DNA of 64,000 bases from Staphylotrichum longicolle (lineage: Eukaryota; Ascomycota; Sordariomycetes; Sordariales; Chaetomiaceae), in assembly GCA_019096155.1 (NCBI GenBank), contig JAHCVI010000004.1:868001-932000 (forward strand). Direction: 5' to 3'. The position numbers and the translations under genes were made by a program. This document shows, one piece after another, positions 22,261 through 33,790 of the stretch; position 1 is the first letter of the stretch, and the number at the start of each line of letters is the position of its first letter. The notes under the pieces were generated by a model. The model saw only the letters and a list, made by a program, of their open reading frames with translations, was not told where the DNA came from and did not search any database.

Positions 22261-24175
22261 TCACACCATTCTCGCCTCGACCCGTGCCGAGACATCATAC
22301 ACCATCAACATTTCTCTATACGCACTACCAAGCCGCCACCTCGAGCTCAGCTTGTCGAGGACCATGTCCAAATCAGCGGCAGCCTTGCGGTGACCGTCCT
22401 GCCCGCTCTCCCCAGCCAGCCAGTGGAAAGTCGCTGCAGCTGCGTAAAGGGAGTCCATGATGAAGGGGTTCACAAGGCCCAGCGCATGCGCCTGACTCTG
22501 CGCGACATTCCCTTCTGTCCGCAGCATAGACAACACGTCCAAACCTAGCGCATGCAGCTGATCACTCGCCGTTTCGATGACCTGCATCGACTGCCTCTGC
22601 AGCTCGAGCTCGTGCTGTGTTTTGGCGCCCTGCTGGCTGACATACCCAGGCTCTGCACCGATCTTCTCCGGGCAGGTGAGGCGGTCAAGCACGATGAAGA
22701 GCGCTGAGCGGGCAACGCACCGAGGGCCAAGGAGGGTAAAACGGTGCTCAATGCCGCAAGTGGTGCTTTGAGTGTCTACGGTCACGCCGAAGCTGGTGAG
22801 CTCCTGGGTGAGGGACATGATTTCTGCGACGCGGGACGTGCTCATCGCATGGTTCCCTCGTGCGTAGCTTATGGCGCGGCCAAGATAGATCGAGGCCTGG
22901 CACAGTCGTGGAAAGCTTGATTGCTCTATCTGGTAGGGCGCGGAGGTTGAGTAACCGAGCGCCTTGCTGACTTCGCCGCAGTCCTGGTTTCTACGTCAGT
23001 TGCTGCCAAAGTACCCTGTCGTTTAACGTAGGTGTGTATGTAGCTACCCATGCCTCATCGTCAACCGGCAACCTGCCTTCAGACTCGGGGTCCGGCACTA
23101 GGCACCGCCTTCTGCTGCCCATCGACACGAGCTTGTCGAGGATGAAGATACTCCACCACACCCTCCTTCTCTCCTCGGCCTCTGTCCAGGTTGCCTATTC
23201 CAAGATGTTTAGATCATAGGCCCTAAGCAGCAGCTGGGAACACCCACAGGTTGGCCCAAGATGGGGTGGTCGCCCGGGGCAAGGCACAAGACGTCGGCGT
23301 AGCGTGCGCACGCCCCGATGGTCATCCACGCAGCCGGATAAATCGCATGGCCGTACTCGTACAAAGCGACCAAGATCATGGCCTGAAGACAGAACAGTGA
23401 CACAGAACCGCTGCTCTCGAGGCCGGCAAGGAAGTTTTTGGCCGTCGTGTACAGGGAGCAGTCGGAGACGTCTGTCGCGGGGCGCGTGACAAGTTTCATG
23501 CCAAGAAACAACATGGCGAGGTCGGGGCCGGCATTTTGCAACGAGAGCCCCATGTCCATCCTCTTCTTGGACACCATTGGGAACCAGGTGTGGATAGTGG
23601 CAAAGTAGTCGCGCGACACGTCGAGGACGATGTTGCCTTGACTAAGAAGGGCCAGAACGGGCTGCAAGCCTGGGAAGATTAGAGTCTAGCTGATCATGTG
23701 AGCGTAGATAATCAAGACAGCGCACCGCAGGAATTGCGCCGTGGGGAGCTGGCAGTCGGGCGCCGGACCAGATGTAGCAGTCAACATCAAGGAACATGGG
23801 CGCCGGGAACCGGGCTTCCAAGTTCGGCTCTGGCTCCCCGGCGATGGAGTAGGCAGGCGTAGCGCCGACGGATGGGAATGATGAGGTCACGCTCCCCGGT
23901 CCGGTGCCGCAAGTACTGTCGACGAACTCGCATGCGGTGCTGCTGGATGTCAAGGCCTGGCCAGGGGTCGGCGAGCCGGCAAGGCGGTTCTCAAGCTCAG
24001 TGAGACGTGCTTCCATGAAGCCCCAGTCGCGAGCGGTCGGCTGATGGTCAGCACCAGTGGCATACTCGCACACGCGTCCCGTCCGCTGGCACAAGCTGCA
24101 TTCGGGGAGAGCCTTATCGCAGCGCCGTTTCTGCTTTTTGCAGGCCCTGCAAGCCTGGTCGCTACGGAAGGCCAT
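22261..24175 (-). CDS. Zn(II)2Cys6 transcription factor, presumed local regulator
   Basis: Four exons in agreeing phase: 24175-23726, 23661-23248, 23194-23048 and 22983-22261, giving 577 aa. The N-terminus carries the binuclear cluster C-x2-C-x6-C-x6-C-x2-C-x6-C (from ACRACKKQKRRC to GRVCEYA), followed by a short heptad-like helix (FMEARLTELENRLAG). The middle region has the fungal_trans signature (EERRRVWWSIFILDKLVSMG). The start chosen puts MAFRSDQACRAC at the N-terminus; another Met lies seven codons upstream. It lies just upstream of the SDR and shares promoter words with it, which suggests autoregulation plus SDR control (inference). Confidence 0.93.
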
Positions 24176-24890
24176 GGTGGGGAGCGGATGTTGCAAGGGA
24201 GGCTAGGAGCAGCCGCATGCCACGGCGGGGCCCTCGGGGTTTCGCGGCTGTCCCAGGTGTCGAAGGCAGGGTCGGGGAATGGCTCTAACGTCAGTCAGAT
24301 CGTCGACGTTGACGGTTGCTGTTGCCCGCTGCCCGCTAGCTCGCTCCCCCTATGAGCATACCGAGTTACTGCGGGACAAAACACGAAGTAGTCCCTCTTC
24401 TGAGGTTGACACAACTGAATGACTTTTCGTCTGACCGAGGGTCGTAGAGGGTTCGGTGCGGGGAATGCGGCCGCATCGCCCGCATCATGCAAACTCCGAT
24501 CCCAGCGATCTCGGTCTTTGGTGGCGCGGCCCCACAATGTCCGCACCGCATCCCTGTTGACAAAGGATGGTCTCGAAGGGACGATAAATGCTGACACGAG
24601 GAAAATCTTTGCGTGCTTGTAATGGTATGAATTAGGTACGATGCGAACGATACAAAATCAGGGATCCGGGAAGCCATACCTCGATCGTGGTTTTTTGTTA
24701 GAATCAGCAGCTACTTCCTCCTAGACCTTGCTCGGCTGTCCACACTGGCAGTTTGACATCTTCAGAGAGCAGCAGCGTCATGTACTCCGAAGGGTGGCGG
24801 CACATAGTCCCAAAAGCATGCATCTTAGTTGTCTCCTCTGTTTCAACACAACGTTGTCTTCTGTTCTGAGGTCAACCCTTAACCATTACG
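24176..24890 (-). promoter_or_regulatory. Promoter of the second Zn2Cys6 gene
   Basis: 715 bp up to the end of the next gene. AATGCGGCCGCA lies at 24464-24475 (289 bp before the ATG) and CCGCACCGCA at 24541-24550, in the same order as in the SDR promoter. Confidence 0.6.
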
Positions 24891-26710
24891 CTAATACAGT
24901 TGGTGCGAAGACCATGTCCAGACGCTGTCGTGCGGTTCTCGGGCGGACACGCAGGCGCGCACGTACTGGTTCCCCATGACATGCTGCTCCGCCCGCCTCT
25001 TCAGCTCGCGCTCCTTGGCGTCGACCAATTCCCGCGACCAGGCCACCTCCCGCGACCACTTCAGGGGCCACGCCAGCCGGGCATAAAACCGTGCCAGCCC
25101 GGCGCCGGACTGCGCCTCGGCCAGGCTCCGCAGGGGGTGCAAGATGGAGTTGTACACGGCCAACACCTTTTTCCCTCCAGCCCTCGTAATCTCCTCGCTT
25201 GCTGTTGTAGGCGGGCTGTCGCTCGCCACAACCAACCGCAGCGTCAGGGCCGGCAGGTTGAGCTCATCCCGGACCCAGTCCAGAGTCTCAACCCAGTCTT
25301 GCAGTGCGGGGTGGCCGTCGCGCGGCCGGTTGAGGTGGTTGATGGGGGTGAACACCAGTTCCAGGAAGCGCAGATGGCCGAGGCAATGGAGGGGAACAAC
25401 GTGTCGTAGGAAATGGCTGGCGGCGAAGGACTTGTGTGGGTAATCTCCCGGGGGGTTTGGCGAGATCGGGGAGTTGCCATCATCGATGACGATGAAGCGG
25501 TTTTCGTTGTACAGGACTCGGTTTGCGTCCGAGTAGAGCGCCCGGCAGACGAGAAACAAGGGCGTCGGGGGCACCAGCATTGGCATCGCGATGAGAAGGC
25601 CGTGTGGGCTCGGCGGCAGAAGCACCCGATGGACGGTTCCGGGAGGCTGTTTCGCAGCATTTGGTTGAACTGGCATCCGTGATGGTATTCCAAGGGACAG
25701 TAGTCACCACCGATCAGAATCTGGCATCGAGGTCTTTCTATACGGAATCCACCAGACGTTCTCGCCCATGTCACTTCCTTCCAAGGGGTGACGAGGTCAG
25801 TATACTTGAAGATCTGGAGCCGTAGCTCTCGCGGGAGGTTGACGAGGCATGGACGGCGGAGAGGACCGGGAGACGCTACCGCTGCGGGTGCCGAGGGGGA
25901 GGTGATAGCACGGGCTTGAAGAACGGCGGCCTGGGCGAGTTGCTGGAGAATGGGGTCGCGGGTGCCGCAAAGCCGTACGTGGCAGTTCTTCAGAGGCGGT
26001 AGCAAACGGAGGCCATCTAAAACCAATCGAGCAGCTTCGGAGTCGTCGTGCTGAACGTCGCAGACCAAGCTTAGCTCCAGCTGGTTCGGTACGATATGCA
26101 ATGCGAGATAGGCGGCGGTAGTGTACCATTCTTCAAAAAGAGCCTTGGATAAGGCCGAAGATGCGTCGAGCGGAAAGTCATGCTTGTCGACATGGCAGTG
26201 AGGAACGCAGCACGGAGTTGACTTGAACTTGTGGTCCGCGCCGCAACATGCAGCCCGGGCCTCATCATCAGCCTGCGCTTGATGGCAAGTAGTTTGGTTG
26301 AGCACGACCCTGAGATGGGTTAGATGCGCCACGGCGTGGGGGGTCAAGGCCCGCAGCGAGGCGAGGGATTGCTGGGACTGGTAGTGGGCGAGGAACCAGT
26401 TTGCAGAGTAGAGGAGCGCCGATGCCTCAACGTAGATGGTCCGACAGCAGAGCAGCAGTCCATGGAAAGTCTGGAACCCCTCCTCCTCGATCTCGTACGA
26501 CGTCCTGGCAGACCGGAAGCCGGACGGGTTGCTGAGCTTGTAAACTGCGGGACCCGGCCTGCCGTAATAGTCTCGGGAGTCCACGCCAGCGTGCTGATAG
26601 ATGAGGCGTCGCGTGTCGGGAGTGAGGCGCAGCAGGCCAGGAAGGTTGCCAGGCGTCTGGCCCGAAAAAGGAGAGGCAGAGGAGCTGGCCGAAGCCGGAA
26701 GCTTGGGCAT
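24891..26710 (-). CDS. Large F-box-like protein, one frame break
   Basis: Intronless fungal protein of a family I know only as F-box-like/hypothetical. The first half begins LPGLLRLTPDTRRLIYQHAG and contains FHGLLLCCRTIYVEASALLY. The second half restarts with LVNLPRELRLQIFKYTDLVTPW, the F-box-like helix, and ends near 24891. The sense frame moves by one base within the five G at 25567-25571: upstream it reads RRAHTAFSSRCQCWC, downstream PTPLFLVCRALYSDANRVLY, which belong together in this family. One more base in the run would give about 606 aa. F-box proteins link substrates to SCF ubiquitin ligases; no substrate can be named. A sequencing indel is at least as likely as a true mutation. Confidence 0.65.
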
Positions 26711-27799
26711 CTTGCAGGTGGAACTGCAACGGGCGCCACGCCCCGCATCGTCAGAGGGCTTGCTTGGCCAGACCTTATTTGATTGACAACCTGGAACTTA
26801 CTCCATGTACCGGGCCTTGGCAATGGATTGCGTCAGGCCGGAGTTCGACGAGTTGTCTAGGGACTGTCTAGATGCAGGTGGACGCCCATCGTTGCGAGCA
26901 AGACTGAACAGGAGATTGGACGAATCGGACGACTTCCTCTCAAAAGCCGAGAGACAGCCAAATGCTGCAGAACCTCCTGGCTCACTGCAAGTTGGTAATA
27001 TCGTTCAACAGAACCAGTCTGATGTCGCTACAGTGCAGGGCTTCGCGTTTCCCACGGGCCAACACCAACTTGAGCGTGCCAACATCTCTTCAACTCCGCA
27101 TTGAACCGTAACATTGGGTCGGCCGCCACTCGGGTCGACCGGGAAGTGGTGGCTGCAGCCTCTGGGCAACGCGATTCCCGAATTGTGTCTTGGCGCGCCT
27201 TGGTTCCCTGGCCGCTCGCTCGGGCCGCCTCAGCTCTCGGAGCCGAAAACACACAAGCATTTCCTACCACGGATCCACGATTTCTTGTCTTCGGTGTCCT
27301 CTCTTTAAAAGCCAACATATCAACCTCTTCAGCTGATCTCGATGGGACCAGTCCAGAAACAGAGTTACTCCTATAGGGCGCCATCTGTCATAACGGCTTT
27401 TGTACCTACTTGGAGCTAGCTTGAAGCCGTGCAGTGACATTGCCCCTTTTCAAAGTTCCCATCGAGTGCGTAGCGTAGCATGACATCCGTGCGTGAAAGG
27501 CCCTGTCCCAAAAACAGCTTGCCCCTGGTCAACGGCCGAGCAGCGGCAGAGACTAGGTCCGCATAGGGGAAGGCTTGCCAATTAATAACGTTGCATGCTC
27601 GAGCTGCCTGGTTCCCCGGGGGAGGTGGCTTTCCTCAATTTTGGAACCGGCCGGCAGACAACCACACAGACGCGGGCTCACCGTCCATAAGAAAGCTTGG
27701 GAGCTGCCGTGGATCAGGTTGCACTTTTGAGCCCCGAGATCTCCACTTCTCACACCCAACCTTGTATCTTTGTCAAGCTTCTTTGCAAACAAAAGCACC
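26711..27799. other. Intergenic, no gene recognised
   Basis: 1.1 kb between divergently oriented genes (F-box-like on minus, GPI protein on plus). It serves as promoter for both. Open frames inside show no family features. Confidence 0.5.
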
Positions 27800-28324
27800 A
27801 TGGTCTCCAAGACTGCCATCCTCTCAGCCTTCGTGGCCACCGTCGCCGCCAACGCGGTCGTCCGCCCGGCCCACGTTGCCAAGGCCGAACTCCAGGCGCG
27901 CCAGACCGAAGGCGCCGCGGCCACCAAGTGCGCCGAGGACTTCGCATCGGTCTACTCGTCGTCCCCCACCCCACCACCTGAGATCTTTTCCTACGGTCTG
28001 GACCACCCGCTCACCGACTGGTGCAACTACTCGGTGCCGTCGTCTCTCGAGACCATGTTCTCGAGCTACGAGAGCGCGGTCAGCTCCTGGGTCCAGGTCA
28101 ACGTGCGTACGATCAACGCCCTCGCCTCTTCATGCCCAGTATACTCGATGATCACCGTCTCGCCGCCCTGCTGGACCGGTGCTGCCGCCACCGCGAAGCC
28201 CACCGCCACTTCAGCCGGCGGCGCAAGCTCTCGCTCGTCCGGAAACGCCGGTCCTCGCGAGACGGGCATGGTCGCTGCTGCGGTTGCTGCCGCTGGAGTC
28301 ATCGGTGCCGTTGCTGCTTTGTAA
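27800..28324 (+). CDS. Secreted, GPI-anchored surface protein
   Basis: The ATG at 27800 has a strong context (CACCATGG) and begins a signal peptide (MVSKTAILSAFVATVAANAV), so it is preferred over the Met ten codons earlier. The mature part has Cys near CAEDFAS, DWCNYSVPSS, SSCPVYS and PPCW, then a Ser/Thr/Ala-rich stalk and a terminal hydrophobic segment (MVAAAVAAAGVIGAVAAL) preceded by small residues, the form of a GPI signal. Total 174 aa. The Cys pattern and layout resemble fungal proteins annotated as infection-structure-specific or DUF7735-like; this is a weak, remembered likeness. Probable place: plasma membrane or cell wall. Confidence 0.75.
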   Translation: MVSKTAILSAFVATVAANAVVRPAHVAKAELQARQTEGAAATKCAEDFASVYSSSPTPPPEIFSYGLDHPLTDWCNYSVPSSLETMFSSYESAVSSWVQVNVRTINALASSCPVYSMITVSPPCWTGAAATAKPTATSAGGASSRSSGNAGPRETGMVAAAVAAAGVIGAVAAL

Positions 28325-28671
28325 GACAGGATATCAACAGGGTGCGGGAAACGGGATCAAAGGGATGGGAAGGGAAATGTTGTATAAATATGGCGGGATT
28401 GGGTTTATCAGCTGTACAACACAGTCATGACGGATGATGGGAAACATTTCAGGTTTGGGAATCGATGTCTTTAAACTGTGTTTTGTTCATCCATTGGTTT
28501 ACCAGACGTTTGTTGGATGTTGCCCTCATGCAGTCCCACGGCACGGACACGGAAGGATTCCCGCCGCATCCGCGGCTTTAGCGATGTCGTATATTTTCCA
28601 AGCTTGTTTTTTACGCCTTCTCTCGAACAGTGTTCTTGACGAACACCGATCCTTGTTACAAGGGAGCAATT
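28325..28671. other. Intergenic, no gene recognised
   Basis: 347 bp between the GPI protein gene and the dead P450. Holds the former's 3' end and what was the latter's promoter. Confidence 0.45.
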
Positions 28672-30480
28672 ATGGCTTCCTTCAGTGATAACCTCTTTTC
28701 CTGGAGCAACTTGGTTGGTGCAGTCGCCATCTAGTACGGAACCCTCATTTTCTACAGGCTGTTCCTCCACCCACTTGCGGGCTTTCCTGGCCCCAAGTTG
28801 GCGGCCATCTCGCGTTGGTATGAGGGCTACTACGACCTCGTTCTCGGCGGACAGTATACTCTGAAGATCCGGGAACTGCACAACCGATATGGTGTGAATT
28901 CATCGCTTCTTCTTCAAGTTTGTTGATCTGGTGTCTCACTTTGGGCTCGAGCAGGCCCGGTGATTCGCATTAGTCCCCATGAAGTCCACGTCAGCGACCC
29001 AGCGTTCTTTGACAAGCTTTACCGCATGGACGGGCGCTGAGACAAGTATGCTTGGACATACGATGCTTTTGGGGCCAGGCATTCAACCCTCTTTGGAACA
29101 GGTATGAGCAGCATTGCCGGCCAGAAAGATAAACGGTCACTTATCTGGCTCGCTGCTACAAACAGACCACGACGCGCACAAGTCCCGCCGTGCCGCGATA
29201 GCGCCGTTGTTCTCCAAAGCAAAGATTGCGGCTCGGCAGGACATCATTCGCAGAAACCTCGACAATCTCTGCGCACGCATCTCTTCTTTTGCCGGCACCA
29301 CGTTTAACTTGGGGGCAGTCATCAGCGCATTCACCAGGGACATCGCGAACGAGTTCATCATTGGAAAAAAATACAACGAGCTTGACATGGAAGACTTCAA
29401 TATCAGCCTGTCGATATCATCAGCCGGCGCAGGGACGTTCTGGCGGACGACCAAGTTCATCCGTTGGTTTGGCCCAGCACTCAAGGCCATACTCATCGAT
29501 TGGGTCATGAAGTCGGCAGATGAGAACACAAAGTCCTTCCTGCGCTATCTTCAACTGGGCTGATTGTTCCTGACTGGCGCACAACACTCGGTCCAGTATT
29601 GACTTTTTATCGCTTCTGTGGCAGCAATGCGAACAGGATACCCGAGACACTCTGGCTGCAGCCACCTCTCCAGCGCCCGATATCAAGGTTCGAAATACTC
29701 TAGTCTCTGCTATTGTCAACTCCAATCTTCTGCCAGCAGAGAAGACCTATGCCCGCATCCAAGAAGAGGTAGCCACCGTGACGGGCGCCGGCTTTGAAAC
29801 CACGGCCAACGCTCTCAGGCTGATCTTGTACCACGTCTTTACCGACCACGAGATTCTCCAACGGCTCAGACAAGAGCTCAACGCGGCTGCTGCTGAGTCT
29901 TCGGGACCTCTGCCACTCAGGACCCTTGAGCAGCTGCCCTATCTCACATCTGTCTTGATGGAGGGCCTCCGATTGAGTCCCGCAATCGGTACGCGCGCGG
30001 CGCGCGTCACGGACAAGGATCTCGTGTACGGCGACTGGCGCATTCCTGCTGGTACGCCGGTTGGGATGACCACCCTGCTGATGCACACCGACGAGAAACT
30101 GTATCCGGACCCGATGCGGTTTAACCCGGACCGGTGGGCAAATCTCAGGGACCGGAGAGTCGCCGAGAAGACGTTTGCCCCCTTCACTCGAGGAACGCGG
30201 ATCTGCCTTGGCATGCAGTAAGCTCAAAGCCAACTCTGATTAGATGCTTGCCTCCCTTTCTGACTACCTCACCAGCCTGGCATGGGCCGAGATGTACCTG
30301 GTCCTTGCTGCACTTGTGCAACGATGCAACTTTGAGATCGAGGGTGCAACGGCCGCCGACTTCGAGTTTCAGTGGACAATTTTGGCATTGGCACCAAAGC
30401 GGGATGCAACTTATTTGCCCACGCCGTCCAGCTCTAGTATGATGTCGCGGGCCTCGAGCGACACGGTTGCATATGCGTAA
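28672..30480 (+). pseudogene. Cytochrome P450 pseudogene (trichodiene-oxygenase-like group)
   Basis: A P450 can be followed from ATG 28672 to about 30480. The anchor and proline region are followed by TAG at 28732-28734 and FYRLFLHPLAGFPGPKLAA. After intron 28892-28954 comes PVIRISPHEVHVSDPAFFDK, then TGA at 29038-29040 where the family has Trp (GR-stop-DKYAW). The middle (DHDAHKSRRAAIAPLFSKAK) is intact. A further frame problem lies near 29560-29610. The I-helix (VTGAGFETTANALRL), ExxR (EGLRLSP) and heme loop with its Cys (FTRGTRICLG, near 30186-30215) are all conserved. Two stops plus a frame break indicate a dead gene. It lies between the GPI protein and rhamnosidase genes without obvious connection. 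Confidence 0.85.
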
Positions 30481-30913
30481 CTTGGCGATAACAGCGGAGA
30501 CAGACATGCTGAGAAATCGAGGCGTTGTCTTCAAGTTGGAGATCGTGCTTGAGTGAGACAAGTCTGCGTCAGCTGCTCAAGGGGGCGGTGGAGATGGTTC
30601 GGAAAACCCGATGTGGGGAAGGGAGTCAAATCGGGGGAATTGGAAACGAGCACGGAAGTCCCGAACCACGTCAAGTCCTGGCCATCAACTCTGGCTGTTG
30701 GCAACAAAGCAGGTCAGGCCAAGATATAAGCACTTATTTTTGAACTTTGGTGAGCAGGAGTGAAGAAACTCACCTCAATGCAGAAAACGCAGCTCGGGAA
30801 AGCTTAGAGCTGTGTGACGGCATTTGGAGTTCTGCACCTTAGCCCTTGCCGCTCATTCTCGTTCTGTTTCTCGACGTTCACGACACCCTCCGAAACAAGG
30901 ACGGACGGCCAGC
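30481..30913. promoter_or_regulatory. Rhamnosidase upstream region
   Basis: 433 bp before the chosen ATG at 30914. An in-frame Met exists at 30824, so the 5' leader could start coding there. No operator recognised with confidence. Confidence 0.4.
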
Positions 30914-33343
30914 ATGGCATCCCAGCACGTGTCCTTCCCACCTTGGAAAGCGCAATGGATCTGGGCGCCCAGACGGGACAACGAAGCCGAGCCTCCAGCT
31001 TACTTTGTCCTGTTCCGGAGATCATTCATCCTAGACGGACCAATCCCGACGTCGTGCATGGTGCACATCTCGGCCGACACGCGGTATCGACTGTTTGTCA
31101 ACGGAAGCCTTGCCAGTTTTGGCCCCTGCAAGAGCTACCCAACACGATGGTATTACGACAGCGTTGACATCGCGTCTCTTCTGAAGGAGGGAGTCAACAT
31201 CATCGCTGTGAGGGTGTTGAGGCTGTCCCCAGAGAATACTGCGGCAACGTCCATCATGCGAACCAGCAAGCCGGGGCTTATCCTCCATTGCAGTGTTAAT
31301 GCAGACATCAGCATTGACTCTGATGAAAGCTGGAAATCCCGCCGCGACGAATCAGTCCAGCTCGTTCCAAACTCGGAATGGGATTTCCGCCTGGGACCGC
31401 CCTTTGTCTCGCTCTGGGAAAGGGCTGACGGGAGATTGACACCCCAACACTGGCTCGACGCCAACTTCGACGACGCTGAGTGGAGCAACGCAGTTCCCAG
31501 CACCATGGCTGCCAAGATGTCTCCCATTCTCGATTCGAGAAAGCTTTGTCCGCGCCCCATTCCGGCCCTGCCAGAGATTCCGGCAGCCTTTGACAGTGTG
31601 ACCTGCTGCTCTGGTTCAGGAGGGCCAACCAAGTCGGACTGGGAAGCCCTCATTGCGTCGAGCAAGCCGGTACGCATCGACAGCCGGGCGACCGTGACGG
31701 TAGACTTGGAATCAAACGAACTGACAACCGGCTTTCTTGAGCTCTGTATGGATCAAGATGGGGAAGATGCGGCAACCGTCACGATTCTGGCTTCCGAGTG
31801 CTACGAAGGTGACATGGACCAGGGGTCTCGTTCTCGGACGAAAGGAGACCGCGCCAATTCGCAGAACGGCAAGCTTTACGGACCAACAGACACCTACGTC
31901 TGCCGGCCGGGAGAGAACCACTACGAGCCTTTCTGGTGGCGTGCCTTCCGCTACATCCGCCTGGCCATCCAGACCGCAAGCTCCCCGTTGACGATCCGCT
32001 TCGTCCGGTACCGCTCCACCCACTACCCGCTCGAGGTCGAGGCGGCACTCTCCTCCTCATCGTCGCCCACTTTCGACAAGCTCTGGCGCATCTCCCTCAA
32101 CACGCTGCGCAACTGCATGCACGAGACGTACGAGGACTGCCCCTACTACGAGCAGAACCAGTTCATCATGGACTCGCGGCTGCAGATGCTCTTCACGTAC
32201 GCCGTGTCGCGCGACGACCGGCTGGCGCGCAAGACGCTGCACGAGTTCCACGCCAGCCGGCGCGACGACGGCCTGCTCGAGGCCCAGTTCCCTGCGCCCT
32301 GCCGCATGACCGCCATCCCGGCCTTCTCGCTGTACTGGGTGCTGATGGTGCACGACCACATGCGGCACTTTGGCGACGCCGGGTTGGGCCGCCAGTACCT
32401 AGGTACGGTCGACGGCATCCTTGATCATTTCTCTCGCCTGGTGGGACCACTGGGTCTGGTGGGCCGGTTTGCGGGGCCCGAGGACGAGACATGGGCGTTT
32501 GTCGACTGGGTGCCCGAGTGGCGGACGCCTGAGCATGGGTTCAAGGGGGTGGCGGTGCCGCCGGCGTACTTTTCGTGCGGCGCCGCGACCGTCCATAGCC
32601 TGCTGTACGCGATTGCGCTGCGGAGCGCGGCGGACCTGGCCGAGTGCTGTGGGCGCAAGTGCGTGGCTGGCGAGTACCGCTCGCGTGCGGAGGAGTTGAA
32701 TGCCGCGGCGCGGCAGCACTGCTTCGACCAGGCCACCGGCTTGTTTACAGATGGACCGGGATCGGCAGAACTGTCGCAGCATACACAGGTGCTGGCTGTA
32801 CTCTCTGGCGCTGCGCATGCCGACGAGGCAGCGGCGCTCATGCGTAGGACGGTGCTGGACCGCGAGCGCTACGGGGTTGTTCGCACCTCGCTGGCCATGG
32901 CTTTTTATGTCTTTCGCGCTGCGTCCCTGGCAGGCGTCTACGAGGAGCTGTGGGGCGAGCTGATGAAGCCGTGGCAGGTCATGATGGATCAGAACTTGAC
33001 TACCTGGGCCGAGTTTGAGACAAACCCGCGCAGCGACTGTCATGGATGGAGTGCCACGCCCATGTACGAAATTGTTCGCGAGATTGTCGGTGTCAAGATT
33101 CCGAGTGACGATACCAACGCGCCCGTCGTTCTTGAGCCTCGGCCGAGAATGATCAACGCATTGAGTGGCTCGTTCCTGGTGGGTGGGGGACGGAGAATGG
33201 ATGTATCGTGGAGCGACGGAAGCTTGTCGCTCACCGCTTCTGACGACATGCTTGTTGAGCTTCGTCTGGGCAATGAGACGACACAGCTCACGCTTGGCAA
33301 AGGTGTGCCACTGCAGACAATGTTGGTAGCCCAAGAGAGTTAG
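30914..33343 (+). CDS. Alpha-L-rhamnosidase family protein (GH78)
   Basis: Single exon; 809 aa from the Met at 30914 (MASQHVSFPPWKAQWIWAP), chosen because the family begins at WKAQWIW; the frame is open from 30824. The N-terminal beta domains include FRRSFIL and YRLFVNGSLASFGP. The (alpha/alpha)6 catalytic part carries the family block ETYEDCPYYEQNQFIMDSR (residues about 404-422). GH78 enzymes release terminal L-rhamnose from plant glycosides, pectin or microbial glycans. No clear signal peptide is seen, which suggests an intracellular enzyme acting on imported small rhamnosides. The sugar transporter that follows 472 bp downstream on the same strand fits this: import, then cleavage (inference). 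Confidence 0.9.
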   Translation: MASQHVSFPPWKAQWIWAPRRDNEAEPPAYFVLFRRSFILDGPIPTSCMVHISADTRYRLFVNGSLASFGPCKSYPTRWYYDSVDIASLLKEGVNIIAVRVLRLSPENTAATSIMRTSKPGLILHCSVNADISIDSDESWKSRRDESVQLVPNSEWDFRLGPPFVSLWERADGRLTPQHWLDANFDDAEWSNAVPSTMAAKMSPILDSRKLCPRPIPALPEIPAAFDSVTCCSGSGGPTKSDWEALIASSKPVRIDSRATVTVDLESNELTTGFLELCMDQDGEDAATVTILASECYEGDMDQGSRSRTKGDRANSQNGKLYGPTDTYVCRPGENHYEPFWWRAFRYIRLAIQTASSPLTIRFVRYRSTHYPLEVEAALSSSSSPTFDKLWRISLNTLRNCMHETYEDCPYYEQNQFIMDSRLQMLFTYAVSRDDRLARKTLHEFHASRRDDGLLEAQFPAPCRMTAIPAFSLYWVLMVHDHMRHFGDAGLGRQYLGTVDGILDHFSRLVGPLGLVGRFAGPEDETWAFVDWVPEWRTPEHGFKGVAVPPAYFSCGAATVHSLLYAIALRSAADLAECCGRKCVAGEYRSRAEELNAAARQHCFDQATGLFTDGPGSAELSQHTQVLAVLSGAAHADEAAALMRRTVLDRERYGVVRTSLAMAFYVFRAASLAGVYEELWGELMKPWQVMMDQNLTTWAEFETNPRSDCHGWSATPMYEIVREIVGVKIPSDDTNAPVVLEPRPRMINALSGSFLVGGGRRMDVSWSDGSLSLTASDDMLVELRLGNETTQLTLGKGVPLQTMLVAQES

Positions 33344-33605
33344 TCAAAATAAAATCTGAGACTTGGAACCTAATCTCCTTCGGCAAGTTCACTGTGTGAT
33401 GCACCCCAGCAGATTGTGACCCTTGAATCTCTCCGCATGCCATGTCACAGTTCGGTTCAAGACTCACCGAGGACTCGGCATACTTTAGCCCATCCACACG
33501 CCGAAAAGAGTAAACGAGATCGTGATCTAGACGCATTAGGTTTGGTTTGTGAGATCCAGTGGGTCAATGTAGAGGAGGTTTGGTGCTAGTTTCATCTGCC
33601 GGAGT

Positions 33606-33781
33606 CTGGGGTCTGGGGTACCAAGGGTTCAGCCTCGGAAATTCCGAACATCACCGGGATACCCGGTTCGATCACCACGAGTCTAGACTCCAAACGCGGC
33701 TCCATGCATGTAATATACAAGCTCCCCCAGAGCTTCCCCAGATTTCCCCAGACTTCCCCAGACCCTTTCAGATTTCCCCAG
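33606..33781. promoter_or_regulatory. Cluster of CreA-type sites upstream of the MFS transporter
   Basis: The carbon-repressor consensus SYGGRG occurs as CTGGGG on the plus strand at 33606-33611 and 33613-33618. On the minus strand (read CCCCAG) it occurs at 33725-33730, 33736-33741, 33746-33751, 33756-33761 and 33776-33781. The last four sit in a degenerate 10-bp tandem repeat, unit GATTTCCCCA, 35-85 bp before the transporter ATG. A spacing of 10 bp puts the sites on one face of the helix. Confidence 0.7.
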
Positions 33782-33790
33782 ATCATTCTC
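33731..33790. repeat. 10-bp tandem repeat (GAYTTCCCCA)
   Basis: Six degenerate units of ten bases, four of which keep TTCCCCA. It overlaps the CreA-type site cluster. Confidence 0.85.

Noticed and set aside
20507..30480. Possible secondary-metabolite cluster (SDR, regulator, P450)
   Set aside because: No synthase, cyclase or terpene backbone gene lies in the window and the P450 is dead.
32399..33334. 311-codon minus-strand frame inside the rhamnosidase
   Set aside because: No family features; the plus strand is clearly coding.
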